The notes beneath the pieces were generated by a model, which saw only the letters and a list, made by a program, of their open reading frames with translations, did not search any database and had not been told where the DNA came from. From CBDBON01 sp965208395 (GTDB lineage: Bacteria > Chloroflexota > Dehalococcoidia > Lucifugimonadales > CBDBON01): a DNA stretch of 64,000 nt. Where the stretch lies: the NCBI GenBank assembly GCA_965208395.1, contig CBDBON010000002.1, forward strand, positions 687,039-751,038, written 5' to 3'. Shown in pieces: positions 44,841-52,946 of this stretch. Every line of letters starts with the position of its first letter. Within the stretch, counting starts at the first letter, position 1. The position numbers and the translations under genes were made by a program.

Positions 44841-46561
44841 CCCAGTCTTCGGAACCAGTCGCTGAGGTCCCCGCCGGGCGTCTGCTCGGCGGGCGGGTCC
44901 TCGGGCTCCGTCTCCTGCACGACCAGGACCTCGTAGGAGTCGTCCGAGCCGACGGCGGAGGCCATGTCCAGCGTCTCGTCTCGGATCCGGCTGAGTGGCT
45001 CCCGCTCCACCACCTCGGCCTTGACGTGCTCGGGGTGGATGATGGTGAGTGTGACCTCCTTGTCGATCGTCGTGCCGGGCACGTGGGCGTAGGCGTATGC
45101 GGAGACGGTGTGCTCCGTCGTGGTGCCGTCGTCGTGGGTGACGGTGATGGTCTGGCTGTCACTGTCGGTGTCGCTCGCCCCCGGCCGCCACAGGCTCACC
45201 GTCTCGGTGCGCTCTTCCGTCCGCTCAGGATGGTGGGTGAGTGTCGTCAGCGGAGGGATGGGGATGCTCAGGCTCGCCTCAATGCTCACCTCCACACTCA
45301 CGGCGTGAAGGGCCTCCCCGGTCGGAACGTCCAGACTGAAACTCGTCTCGCCACCGGGGACGAAGGGAACGCTGGCGGTCGATTCTCCTGTGGTTGCTGA
45401 GAGCGTGCCGGTGACTGCCGTCACCCCTGCGTCCATGAGGGTCGTCTCGGTGACGCTCTCGTGCCCGGCCACCGTCTGTAGCTCAACCGAGTGCTTGATG
45501 TTGGACACGCACTCGGACTCGATGACGCCCTTGATGGCTCCCGACGTCCAGCCCAGGGAGGTCATGCGCAGGTCGCACAGCTCTCCCTCGACTTCGGGGA
45601 GCGGGTACGGGATGCGGTCGTGCTCCCAGGTGAGCGCACCGGCCTGCCCCACGGTGTCCTGCCAGGACACCGTGATGGACGACGACGTGGGGCCGTGCAG
45701 GGGCAGGGAGTAATCGATGGCCTCTCCCTCGTCCAGGGACGCCGATCCCCAGAAGCGCAGGGACGTGCCCTGGCTGCCGCCGAAGGCCCGCACCCGGATG
45801 TCCAGGTCCGTCGCCGCCCTGAGCTTCACTGCGGCCCGGTCGCCGGAGACGGTGAGACCCTCGACGAATATCCGACGCCCCTCCACCGGCTCTTCGACCT
45901 CGAAGTCGATCTCGTCACGCCAGGGTTCGTGGCCGTCGGCAAGGGCCGACTGGGGGATGACCGTGGCCGCCGCCACTGCGACGGCGGCTACGACTGCCAT
46001 GAAGTTCTTCGGGAGCTTCTTCCGCTGGCTGGCCTTGCGCCCCTCGTTCCCAGTCCCGTTGCTGTTGATGTCGTCCCTGTTCGTCCTCCGGGCCTTGCGG
46101 AACCAGCGGTGGGGACGGAAGGGCATCCGACTGTTGCGTCGGTCCTTGCGCCTGTTCCGCAGCTTGCGCAGTCTGCGGAGGACGCGCTTCGACTTCTTCG
46201 ACATTAGGCTCAACGGGCCGGGGCCGCTCCTCGCCGGCTGCGCCGGCGCGGGCGGCTCGTTGCGCACCAGCTGGGACACAGGCCCGGCATAGGCCCTCGC
46301 TCCCAGCTTGTACTTGAGCAGGTCGGCGGCTACCAACGGCAGCCGCCGACCGCCTATCTTCCCCACGATCGTGGCGACTCCGACGAGGCCCATGAGGACG
46401 GCAATGCCCATCCTCACCTCGTTCGGCCCCACAGGGGCGTAGCGGTATGCGCCGTAGGACAGAGCGCACACCGCCGTCATCGCCACGATCTGCGGGAAGG
46501 TGAACCACAGTAGCACCCGGTCCTCGGCCTGCACGTGGGTCGGTACCTCGTGTTCTCTCAT
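44822..46561 (-). CDS. PrgI-family (VirB3-like) protein with large extracellular domain
   Basis: 579 residues. The N-terminus matches PrgI/VirB3-like proteins: two membrane spans (FPQIVAMTAVCALSYGAYR and GIAVLMGLVGVATIVGKI) and the closing LKYKLGARAYAG. Normally such proteins end there (about 100 residues). Here a basic linker (KRVLRRLRKLRNRRKDRRNS) leads to a third membrane span (FMAVVAAVAVAAATVIPQSA) and about 380 residues of beta-rich, Thr/Ser/Glu-rich external sequence without Cys-rich motifs. The fusion suggests the channel component also presents an adhesin-like surface domain. No family was recognised for the external part. Confidence 0.75.
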   Translation of the reverse strand: MREHEVPTHVQAEDRVLLWFTFPQIVAMTAVCALSYGAYRYAPVGPNEVRMGIAVLMGLVGVATIVGKIGGRRLPLVAADLLKYKLGARAYAGPVSQLVRNEPPAPAQPARSGPGPLSLMSKKSKRVLRRLRKLRNRRKDRRNSRMPFRPHRWFRKARRTNRDDINSNGTGNEGRKASQRKKLPKNFMAVVAAVAVAAATVIPQSALADGHEPWRDEIDFEVEEPVEGRRIFVEGLTVSGDRAAVKLRAATDLDIRVRAFGGSQGTSLRFWGSASLDEGEAIDYSLPLHGPTSSSITVSWQDTVGQAGALTWEHDRIPYPLPEVEGELCDLRMTSLGWTSGAIKGVIESECVSNIKHSVELQTVAGHESVTETTLMDAGVTAVTGTLSATTGESTASVPFVPGGETSFSLDVPTGEALHAVSVEVSIEASLSIPIPPLTTLTHHPERTEERTETVSLWRPGASDTDSDSQTITVTHDDGTTTEHTVSAYAYAHVPGTTIDKEVTLTIIHPEHVKAEVVEREPLSRIRDETLDMASAVGSDDSYEVLVVQETEPEDPPAEQTPGGDLSDWFRRLGWEWPW

Positions 46562-46583
46562 GGTTGTTCTCCTTGCCTTCGAT

Positions 46584-46865
46584 CTACTCTTCGGCGACGG
46601 GCGTGGGGTCGGGCAGGGTTGGGTCTACCGGGGAGCCGACGACCGCGTTCATGACCAGCTCGACGACGCCATAGGCCACCATCGCCAGGACGATGCCCGC
46701 GAGGGCGGTCATCATGGCGCTCTTGCCCCGCTCCATCTGGTGGGGTGCTCCCGACGCCGTGAGGTACATGTAGGCCCCATAGATGAAGAAGCCCACACCC
46801 ACCACTCCCACGACCCCCAGTAGGATGGCCACCAGGTTGCTAATGGTCTGTGTCAGGTTTTCCAT
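46584..46865 (-). CDS. Pilin-like (TrbC/VirB2-type) membrane protein
   Basis: A 93-residue protein with two membrane spans (ISNLVAILLGVVGVVGVGFFI and ALAGIVLAMVAYGVVELVM) separated by a short SGAPHQMERGKSAM loop, the layout of VirB2/TrbC-like pilins and of the Mbov_0395-type family of Gram-positive elements. No signal peptide is seen. It is 22 nt upstream of the PrgI gene. Predicted to polymerise at, or line, the transfer channel. Confidence 0.75.
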   Translation of the reverse strand: MENLTQTISNLVAILLGVVGVVGVGFFIYGAYMYLTASGAPHQMERGKSAMMTALAGIVLAMVAYGVVELVMNAVVGSPVDPTLPDPTPVAEE

Positions 46866-47024
46866 TTCGTTCTTTCTCCTCTCGGACTCTGTTTTGGAGT
46901 CTTTGTTCGTCTGTCTCGCTTCTGCTCTTTCCGCTCGCCTACTGGCACATCGGTCCCACCTCCTTCGTCTCGGCGATTGACGCGAACCGCACCCGCGTTC
47001 GGTTGGTTGTCGTTGGGTTTGAGA

Positions 47025-48005
47025 TCACTCGTTGGCGCTCCTGGGGGAGTCGCCGCCCATATCCCCGCCGCCCGATGGGGTCGCCATCGAGGCCGCAGAG
47101 TTCAGGCCGCTCGCCGCAGCCGACAGACCCGCGCTGGCCGCAACCGCTCCCACGGTCACCCCTGCCGGACCTCCGGCGGCTCCCCCTGCCATCAGGCCCA
47201 TGACCCGGGCCGACCGCACCATCGATGCGGGCAGGTTCATCCCGAAGTAGAGCATCGAGAGCCAGCTGTCGAAGGTCCCGGCGTTGCCAAGAAGGGACGG
47301 CACCCGGGTCGCCATGTAGACGAAGGCCAGACTCATCAAGAGCTTCCACACCAGGTCCTGCACCGGCTCGAAGGCGGCGATGAGGGCGACCTCGTTCAGG
47401 AACCCGAACCCCAACGCCAACGCGATGAGCTGGACGGCCTGCTGGAACACCGTCGTCATGAAGAGCCGGAGCCAATGACGGCCCCAGCCCGCCGTGTGCG
47501 GCAGAATCCACAGCCCCAGGGCTATGGGGGCCAACGCCAGCAGGATGTCGATCAACGCAAGGCGCAGGATCATCTGCACGATGACGTAGAGGACGAAGAA
47601 GCCATAGACCAGGTAGAGGAGGGCCAGCAGCAACGCCATGCCCACGCTCCCGGCGTTCACGGCGGTGAGCAGCGTCTTGAGGGTGGACCGGAGCATGTCC
47701 CCGGCGGTGACGTTTAGTGATACCGCGACGAAGCCAGACACAGCGTCAGCCACGTCGATGACCAGCGCGCACCACCACAGGGAGGACGCTGCGGCGACGA
47801 GTCCCAGCACCAGCCGGGGAACCATCTCCCGCCAACCTGTCTGAGACCTTCCGAGGTGCTCTGACACGATGAGCGAGAGGCCCATCCAGCCAAGGATGAC
47901 CACCAGTGCGCCCGACGTAATGGCCCAGACGACCATCCACGCCTGCTGAACCAGGTCATGTGCGTAGGTGAGGTCGGGAGGAGTGCCGGTGAGGATGTCG
48001 CTCAT
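47025..48005 (-). CDS. VirB6/TrbL-type channel protein
   Basis: A 326-residue polytopic membrane protein with six or more hydrophobic spans (MVVWAITSGALVVILGWMGL, LVLGLVAAASSLWWCALV, ALLLALLYLVYGFFVLYVIV, LIDILLALAPIALGLWI). This is the profile of VirB6/TrbL channel proteins. The C-terminus is Gly/Ala-rich and soluble. It is followed after 159 nt by the pilin gene on the same strand. Functional assignment rests on topology and context, since VirB6 proteins share little sequence. Confidence 0.8.
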   Translation of the reverse strand: MSDILTGTPPDLTYAHDLVQQAWMVVWAITSGALVVILGWMGLSLIVSEHLGRSQTGWREMVPRLVLGLVAAASSLWWCALVIDVADAVSGFVAVSLNVTAGDMLRSTLKTLLTAVNAGSVGMALLLALLYLVYGFFVLYVIVQMILRLALIDILLALAPIALGLWILPHTAGWGRHWLRLFMTTVFQQAVQLIALALGFGFLNEVALIAAFEPVQDLVWKLLMSLAFVYMATRVPSLLGNAGTFDSWLSMLYFGMNLPASMVRSARVMGLMAGGAAGGPAGVTVGAVAASAGLSAAASGLNSAASMATPSGGGDMGGDSPRSANE

Positions 48006-48008
48006 GGG

Positions 48009-48629
48009 CTAGTTCCCGTCCCGGCAGTTGGCGGCATCCTCGCCCGAGGCCCGCTCCACCACCCCGCACAGCGTGCCGTGGACTCCCTCAATCACCCATC
48101 CGGCGAAGGCCCTGGCCCAGCGGGAGGGATTGAGGGCACTCAGAATCTTGTCCCAGATGCGCCCCGGCTGGTGGATGGGGACGACGGCGTAGAAGTCTCC
48201 TCGCTTGCCGTCCTCGGCGTGAGCCAGCATGACCAGCAGGTAGGCCCTGTCGGGGTCGAGGTCGGGCTGCTCGTCAAGCTTGGGATACTCCCAGGAGTAC
48301 TCCCAGCCGTCGGAGCGCTTCTTCTCGCCGCCCCTGACCCGGTACATGGCGGATATCCAGTCGCCGGTGTCGGCGTCGCGGACGGCGTAGAAGAGGTCTT
48401 GGAGCCTGCGGTCGAAGAGGGGCCTGGCGACGAACTCGCCGCCCTTCTTGCGCTCGACGAACTCCCGGTCCTCGTTGACCAGGGCGATGTCGCCTGCGGG
48501 CGGCGACTGGGCCAGGGCGAGGTTGCTCGTGGGTATGGCCACCAGCGCCGCCAAGAACAGCGCGATGGCCAGGGGGATCAGCCTCCTGGATCTGCTAAGG
48601 GTCCGCCGGATGGTCGGTGGGACCGCCAT
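48009..48629 (-). CDS. Exported protein leading the conjugation operon
   Basis: A 206-residue secreted protein. Signal peptide: RRLIPLAIALFLAALVAIPT followed by SNLALAQ. The mature part has charged, Trp-containing strands (DGWEYSWEYPKLDE, RAYLLVMLAHAEDGKRGDF) and two Cys near the C-terminus (HGTLCGVV, ANCRDG), perhaps a disulfide. ATG 48629 has GGAGGCG upstream. It is the first gene of the minus-strand conjugation operon and may be an accessory channel or surface protein. The family was not recognised. Confidence 0.65.
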   Translation of the reverse strand: MAVPPTIRRTLSRSRRLIPLAIALFLAALVAIPTSNLALAQSPPAGDIALVNEDREFVERKKGGEFVARPLFDRRLQDLFYAVRDADTGDWISAMYRVRGGEKKRSDGWEYSWEYPKLDEQPDLDPDRAYLLVMLAHAEDGKRGDFYAVVPIHQPGRIWDKILSALNPSRWARAFAGWVIEGVHGTLCGVVERASGEDAANCRDGN

Positions 48630-48798
48630 GTAATCGCCTCCGTTGTCGATGGGGTTGTGATGTCTGCCATCGAGTCTGGGGAGGCGAAAACGTCTTAGGA
48701 ATGGTGCGTGAGGGGGGCTTGCGCACAAGTCCCCCTCACGGGGCCTGCCCATCCGGAAGCCCCTGTGATGTCATGGGGGTGTACAGGGATTAGCGTCA

Positions 48799-48931
48799 GT
48801 TGCAGAAATGCAAGTCCGGGGCGTTTTCAAGCTGAAATCGAAGGAAAAGGAGGGGAGGTTGGCAAGTGAGCAAGCGATGTTTGGTCGGGGCGTGTTCCAC
48901 GGATTCCGGCCGAGTTGCAGAAATGCAAGTC
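48799..48931. repeat. Twin palindromic operators
   Basis: Two direct copies of GTTGCAGAAATGCAAGTC (48799-48816 and 48914-48931, 115 bp apart). Each contains the perfect inverted repeat TTGCA-GAAA-TGCAA. They lie in the 413-bp gap between the divergent conjugation and cargo operons, a natural place for dual operators. No promoter was recognised with confidence. Confidence 0.7.
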
Positions 48932-48940
48932 GGCAAGACA

Positions 48941-48963
48941 GCCACATCGGAGCAAGCAACCTG
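48941..48963. repeat. Shared ICE element, copy 2
   Basis: Nineteen of 23 positions agree with the core of 49968-49990 (GCCACATCG.AGCAAG). It lies 10 bp after the second palindrome in the divergent control region. Confidence 0.5.
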
Positions 48964-49042
48964 CTGGAGGGACCGGTTCGGGGGCGAGAATCCCCTACCG
49001 GACGCACCCCTATAGGACGTGATAACGAGGAGGGTTGAACGC

Positions 49043-49951
49043 ATGGATGAGACGCAAGTGAACGGTGTGCAGGCCGGGGAGACAGAGGAGGCTGAGGCGA
49101 AGTCGGACGAGGTGCAGGGCGAGGAGTCGCCGGTGGACGAGACGCCGGGTGATGAGGCCCAGGACATTGAGAAGCTGCGTCGGCTCAGGCTGCGCGGGTT
49201 CCTGCGGGAACTGGTGCGGGAGGAGGGCCGGATGGAGGCGGCGGACCTGCTGGGCGTCGCCTACCGCACCCTGGTCAAGGCGGAGGAGTCCGGCGAGATC
49301 ACAGGGCGGGTGGGCGATGCGCTGGAGCGGCTGTTGGGGACGGGCGACGACCCCGAAGTGGGGCGATTGCGGGAGTCGGTCGGGGCGCTGGAAGGACGAG
49401 TGACGGCCCTGGAGGCCGGCCTCGAAGAGTTGCGGGGTGTGGGCGGCGCAAGGGCCGAACAGCGAGTCGGGGGCGAGAAGGTGAAGAAGGAAGCGGAGAC
49501 GCCGGACGCTGCCGAGGAAAAGGCTGATGGCGCTGATGCGGAGAGCACCGCAGCGGCCCCCGGTCCGTCAGTGAACGAGGGACATGCGCCGAGGCGGACA
49601 AGGCAGCGGCGCGTGAACCCGGAGGTGGTCACCGAGGAGGCTGCTGAGGACGACCCGGAGGTGTACGGCGATGCGTGGCCGCTGGTGCAGAAGTGGCGCA
49701 GCCTGCGGGCCGACCACCCGCACAGGGGGAAGAGCCTATCGTGGCTGAAGACGGAGGAGCGTCTGCTGGTGATGGAGCTGGCGATGCTGGAGAAGCACGG
49801 GTTGACCCTGCCCCCGGAGACCCAGCCACTGCGGGGCTTCGGGCGCAAGGGACAGACCACCCACCGTTGGAGGGCACTGGCCGACACGCGGAAGGCGCTG
49901 CGAAGGCGAAAGTGGTTGCGCTGGGTCATCCCGTGGCTGTGGTGGCGCTAG
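49043..49951 (+). CDS. Coiled-coil DNA-binding-like ICE protein
   Basis: A 302-residue protein of unrecognised family. The N-terminus is acidic, then an HTH-like region (LRGFLRELVREEGRMEAADL with GVAYRTLVKAEESGEITG), a coiled coil (EVGRLRESVGALEGRVTALE), a low-complexity acidic linker, and a conserved-looking C-terminal domain (WPLVQKWRSLRADHPHRGK, ERLLVMELAMLEKHGLTLP). ATG 49043 follows AGGAGG by about 10 nt. It is divergent from the conjugation operon and may be a regulator or partitioning-type factor for the ICE. Confidence 0.6.
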   Translation: MDETQVNGVQAGETEEAEAKSDEVQGEESPVDETPGDEAQDIEKLRRLRLRGFLRELVREEGRMEAADLLGVAYRTLVKAEESGEITGRVGDALERLLGTGDDPEVGRLRESVGALEGRVTALEAGLEELRGVGGARAEQRVGGEKVKKEAETPDAAEEKADGADAESTAAAPGPSVNEGHAPRRTRQRRVNPEVVTEEAAEDDPEVYGDAWPLVQKWRSLRADHPHRGKSLSWLKTEERLLVMELAMLEKHGLTLPPETQPLRGFGRKGQTTHRWRALADTRKALRRRKWLRWVIPWLWWR

Positions 49952-49967
49952 GTTGTCGCAGAGATGC

Positions 49968-49999
49968 GGCTAGGTTGCCACATCGCAGCAAGTGATCTG
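49968..49999. repeat. Shared ICE element, copy 3
   Basis: Matches 33034-33065 at 26 of 32 positions. It lies just after the coiled-coil gene and before the hairpin-rich region, upstream of the DNA-processing operon. Confidence 0.6.
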
Positions 50000-50124
50000 C
50001 GTTGAGCTGGCCCGAAACCCCCTCCGAAGCCTTTCCAACGCCGGTCGAGTGGGGCGATAATTGACGCAGTTTCTGGCTTTTCCAGCGTTTCGTGCCGAGA
50101 AACCTGGAGGGTTCCCGTCCCCGA

Positions 50125-50446
50125 ATCCGGGACCGGCTGCATAGGATCGAGCCTTCGCTCTCCGAACAGCCGCCCAGGGGTCAGACCGGAGGGATTGAGC
50201 CTTGCTCTCCCGATGGCTGCCCGGTGGGACAAGCGCCTTTCCCGCTGCGTGAGCCAGTGGAGGGGTCGAGCCGTTGCTCCCCCGATGCCGGTTCGAAACA
50301 CGGGACACCACCGTAGCGAGTACGGTGCAGACTCTGGCCGAGGTGCGCCCCGCGTCCCGGCCAGTTCCTCATGTCTGCGGCGCAACCGTCACGCGGTTGG
50401 GTCGCAGCTTCAACGCATGCCGTCCTGCGGATGAATGTCAGGACGG
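50125..50446. other. Hairpin-rich noncoding region, candidate oriT or ssDNA origin
   Basis: No gene is supported between 49952 and 50601. Perfect small hairpins occur in series: ACCGTA/TACGGT (50310-50326), CAACCG/CGGTTG (50383-50399) and CCGTCCTG/CAGGACGG (50420-50446). To the left are three related repeats starting near 50144, 50192 and 50263 (cores GGATCGAGCC, GGATTGAGCC, GGGTCGAGCC, then GCTC). Inverted repeats beside direct iteron-like repeats, between conjugation and replication genes, are typical of transfer or replication origins. No relaxase gene is in the window to confirm this. Confidence 0.4.
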
Positions 50447-50601
50447 TCGCATCCCATCTCACCCCAGTTCCCCGGTTCGCTTCCCCGTGATGTGACCCTG
50501 GGCCGAGCTGCGTGTTTTTCACGGAATTCAACGGCATCGAGCATCGAAAGGAGGTCGAAGACGGCATGGACGAATCACAGGCAACGGAAGGAGGAACGAG
50601 C

Positions 50602-51069
50602 ATGACGGAGCGTTACACGGGACCCAGCGCGAGGCGGATCGCAGACCTGCTCTCGCATAGGGTGAGCTACCAACGAGGGTGGTTCTGGACGACGACGGCC
50701 ATCTGCCACGGCGGGAAGTCGGACGGGCTGGCGTTCAGACAGAGGCCGGACGGCGAGGGCATAGACGTGCGCTGTCACACCGGTGGCTGCTCGAAGGGCG
50801 TGATCGTCACTGAGTTGGAGGTCCTGACGGGCTTGCCCATCTGGACGGCCTATGAGCCGGTCGTTGCGGCGGTCAACCCTGAGGCGAAGCGGCCCTGGTG
50901 GAAGCGCAAGAACGTCGTGGTGGCCGGGATCGTCACGCTGGTGATTGCGGCGCCGCTCATCACCGGCGACGGCGAGATGGTCTTCCTCAACCTGGTCGGC
51001 CTGGGCATCGGCTGGCTTCTGCTCAGGCGATTCCTGCGGCGGCCTCCGGTGCGGAGGTTCCGACGCTGA
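50602..51069 (+). CDS. Zinc-finger plus two-span membrane protein
   Basis: A 155-residue protein. The N-terminal half looks like a phage-primase-type zinc finger (ICHGGKSDGLAFRQRPDGEG, then RCHTGGCSKG) with His/Cys ligands; the C-terminal half is two membrane helices (VVVAGIVTLVIAAPLITG, VFLNLVGLGIGWLLL) closed by RRPPVRRFRR. The fusion of a nucleic-acid-type finger to a membrane hairpin is unusual. ATG 50602 follows GGAAGGAGG by 7 nt; an in-frame ATG at 50566 also has a good ribosome site, and would add 12 residues. Confidence 0.6.
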   Translation: MTERYTGPSARRIADLLSHRVSYQRGWFWTTTAICHGGKSDGLAFRQRPDGEGIDVRCHTGGCSKGVIVTELEVLTGLPIWTAYEPVVAAVNPEAKRPWWKRKNVVVAGIVTLVIAAPLITGDGEMVFLNLVGLGIGWLLLRRFLRRPPVRRFRR

Positions 51070-51112
51070 CCACGGGGCCTCCGGGCCTCTCACAACCCAT
51101 CCCAAAACGCAA

Positions 51113-51140
51113 GGGGTCGTCCTCCCGCGAGGACGGCCCC
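51113..51140 (+). terminator. Terminator-like hairpin
   Basis: A 12-bp stem (GGGGTCGTCCTC/GAGGACGGCCCC, one G-U pair) with a 4-nt loop and a CTCTTTCTTTG tail. First member of the GGGGCC hairpin family in the plus operon. Confidence 0.75.
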
Positions 51141-51208
51141 TCTTTCTTTGCCCGCAAGCGGGCGCAGATGACGGCAACACACAAGCTGAAGCACTAAGGA
51201 GGTGCGTA

Positions 51209-51688
51209 ATGACGACGGCGACTTTGACAGCAGGCAATCGGACGATGGACACGGTGGACAGGCCCCGGCGCAGCCTCGAAGAGCTGGTCGACCGGCTCAT
51301 CGACGCGCTGTTCGCAACGGACGCGGAGACGGAGATTCAGGCGGTCGAGCAGAGCGCGTCGCGCTCGATCCACGAGGCGCGGCGGCTCAGGCAGGCCGGG
51401 GACGTGGATGGCGGGCTGGCAGTCCTGGCCGGCATGGACATGGCGAAGGTGGAGACCCGGGAGGCTCGCTGGGCCTTCTCCGAGTGGACTCAGCTTGTGA
51501 AGCGGCGATTCAAGGATAGGGGAGCGGTGCTCTACTCCCAGGGCACCGGCAGGGCCGCCGCCCTGGTGCCCAACGGCGACGGCGGGACGCTTGAGGTCGC
51601 GGCGGTCCTGGGGATGCGCTGGCGGCCCGGCAAGGTCGTCTCGGGGCGCAGCCTGCGGGGTCTGAGGCTCCTGAACGGGGGTGCGTGA
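51209..51688 (+). CDS. Unknown ICE protein upstream of primase
   Basis: A 159-residue protein with mainly helical sequence (RSLEELVDRLIDALFATDAE, EARRLRQAGDVDGGLAVLAG) and a C-terminal strand-rich part (LEVAAVLGMRWRPGKVV). No family was recognised. TAAGGAGGTG lies directly before ATG 51209. Its stop overlaps the primase start by one base (TGATG), so the two are translationally coupled, which suggests a replication-linked role. Confidence 0.6.
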   Translation: MTTATLTAGNRTMDTVDRPRRSLEELVDRLIDALFATDAETEIQAVEQSASRSIHEARRLRQAGDVDGGLAVLAGMDMAKVETREARWAFSEWTQLVKRRFKDRGAVLYSQGTGRAAALVPNGDGGTLEVAAVLGMRWRPGKVVSGRSLRGLRLLNGGA

Positions 51689-52734
51689 TGGTTACGGCCA
51701 ACGTGGACATCCCCGCGCTCAAGGCCCGTCACCCCCTGGGCGACACGGTGGAGGCGTCGGGAGTGCGTCTCAGGGGAAGGGGCAGGGTCCGCCAGGGCGT
51801 CTGCCCCTTTCACGACGAGGTTGAGGGGAGCTTCACGGTGTACGCCGACTCGGAAAAGTGGTACTGCTTCGGCTGTGGCCTCGGCGGAGACGTGCTGGAC
51901 TTCATCCAGCGTGTTGAACACCTGAGCCTGCCGGAGGCGATTGCACGGCTTGACGGCAGCCCTGGGCCTGCTGCGGGTGTTGCGCCACGTCCGGCTGGGG
52001 CTCGGCGTCCCAGGGTTGCGCCATTGCCGCCCAGGGACCCGGGCTTGCTGACGGCGGCGGCGCGGTTCTACTCCGGGCAGCTCCGGCGCAGCCCCGCCGG
52101 GCTTGACTACCTTACCTCGCGGGGCATCGACCCTGACGCCGCCGTGCGACTTGGCATCGGCTATTCGCCGGGACTTGGCTTGCGGGAGACCCTTGAGTCG
52201 GCTGGCTTCTCGGAGCGGCGGATTCGGGGCTCTGGCCTGTTCACCGAGCGTGGTTCGGAGCGGTTCGCCGGGATGGTGGTCGTTCCAGAACTCTCCGGCG
52301 GGCTTGTCCGCTGGCTCGTGGGACGGGCCGTCGATCCCGACCGGACACCAAGGTTCCAGGCATTGCCCGGCCCCAAGCCGGTGCTTGGACTTGGGCGGCT
52401 CGGCCCCGCTCCACCTTGGGTCGTGGTGGCCGAGGGCGTCTTCGACTGGCTTGCCCTTGCGGCCTGGGGTGTCCCAGCCGTCGCTGCCCTGGGCACCCAG
52501 GGGGTTGAGCGAGTGGCGTCGGCCCTCCGAGGCTGCCCCAGGGTCTTCCTCGCCTTCGACAACGACGAGGCGGGTCTTGAGGCCACCGAGAGGCTTGTGG
52601 GCTTGCTTGACAGGAGGGCCGCCGCCGTCACCCTTCCCCAGGGCGTCGGCGACGTGGCCGAGCTTGCTTCACTTCCCCAGGGGCGCACGGTCTTCCTCCG
52701 CTTGCTTGCACGGGCGGCCCGCTCCGCCCGCTAA
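51688..52734 (+). CDS. DnaG-type primase
   Basis: A 348-residue primase. The CHC2-type zinc finger is CPFHDEVEGSFTVY with WYCFGCGLGGDVLDFI at residues 33-70, followed by the RNA-polymerase-like core LTSRGIDPDAAVRLGIGY and a TOPRIM domain (VVVAEGVFDWLALAAWG, then RVFLAFDNDEAGLEATERL). The Glu and paired Asp residues of TOPRIM are intact. It lacks the C-terminal helicase-binding domain of chromosomal DnaG, as is usual for element-borne primases. Confidence 0.93.
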   Translation: MVTANVDIPALKARHPLGDTVEASGVRLRGRGRVRQGVCPFHDEVEGSFTVYADSEKWYCFGCGLGGDVLDFIQRVEHLSLPEAIARLDGSPGPAAGVAPRPAGARRPRVAPLPPRDPGLLTAAARFYSGQLRRSPAGLDYLTSRGIDPDAAVRLGIGYSPGLGLRETLESAGFSERRIRGSGLFTERGSERFAGMVVVPELSGGLVRWLVGRAVDPDRTPRFQALPGPKPVLGLGRLGPAPPWVVVAEGVFDWLALAAWGVPAVAALGTQGVERVASALRGCPRVFLAFDNDEAGLEATERLVGLLDRRAAAVTLPQGVGDVAELASLPQGRTVFLRLLARAARSAR

Positions 52735-52946
52735 CCTCCCACCACTCCCCCTCTCGCTTCCCTCTACCGGGCCTCCTCGGCCCGACTTGCTTGCGGGACT
52801 CGCTCCCGCTTGATCCCCATTCCCATCCTGACTACCCAGGAGGACCTATGCCCAATTCACGACGGGCCTCGCCCGCTCACGGCTTCCGCAGGGAATCCGC
52901 ATCGGTTCATCCGCTACAGGACACACAACAAGGAAGGAGACACAAG

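Noticed and set aside
44488..45162. N-terminal extension of the VirB4 frame
   Set aside because: The extension is out-of-frame sequence over the PrgI gene and the small membrane-protein gene, with low-complexity Pro/Thr/Arg composition; a ribosome site supports TTG 44487.
50945..51208. Longer start for the gene at 51209
   Set aside because: The upstream reading overlaps the previous gene and a terminator hairpin; TAAGGAGGTG directly precedes ATG 51209.
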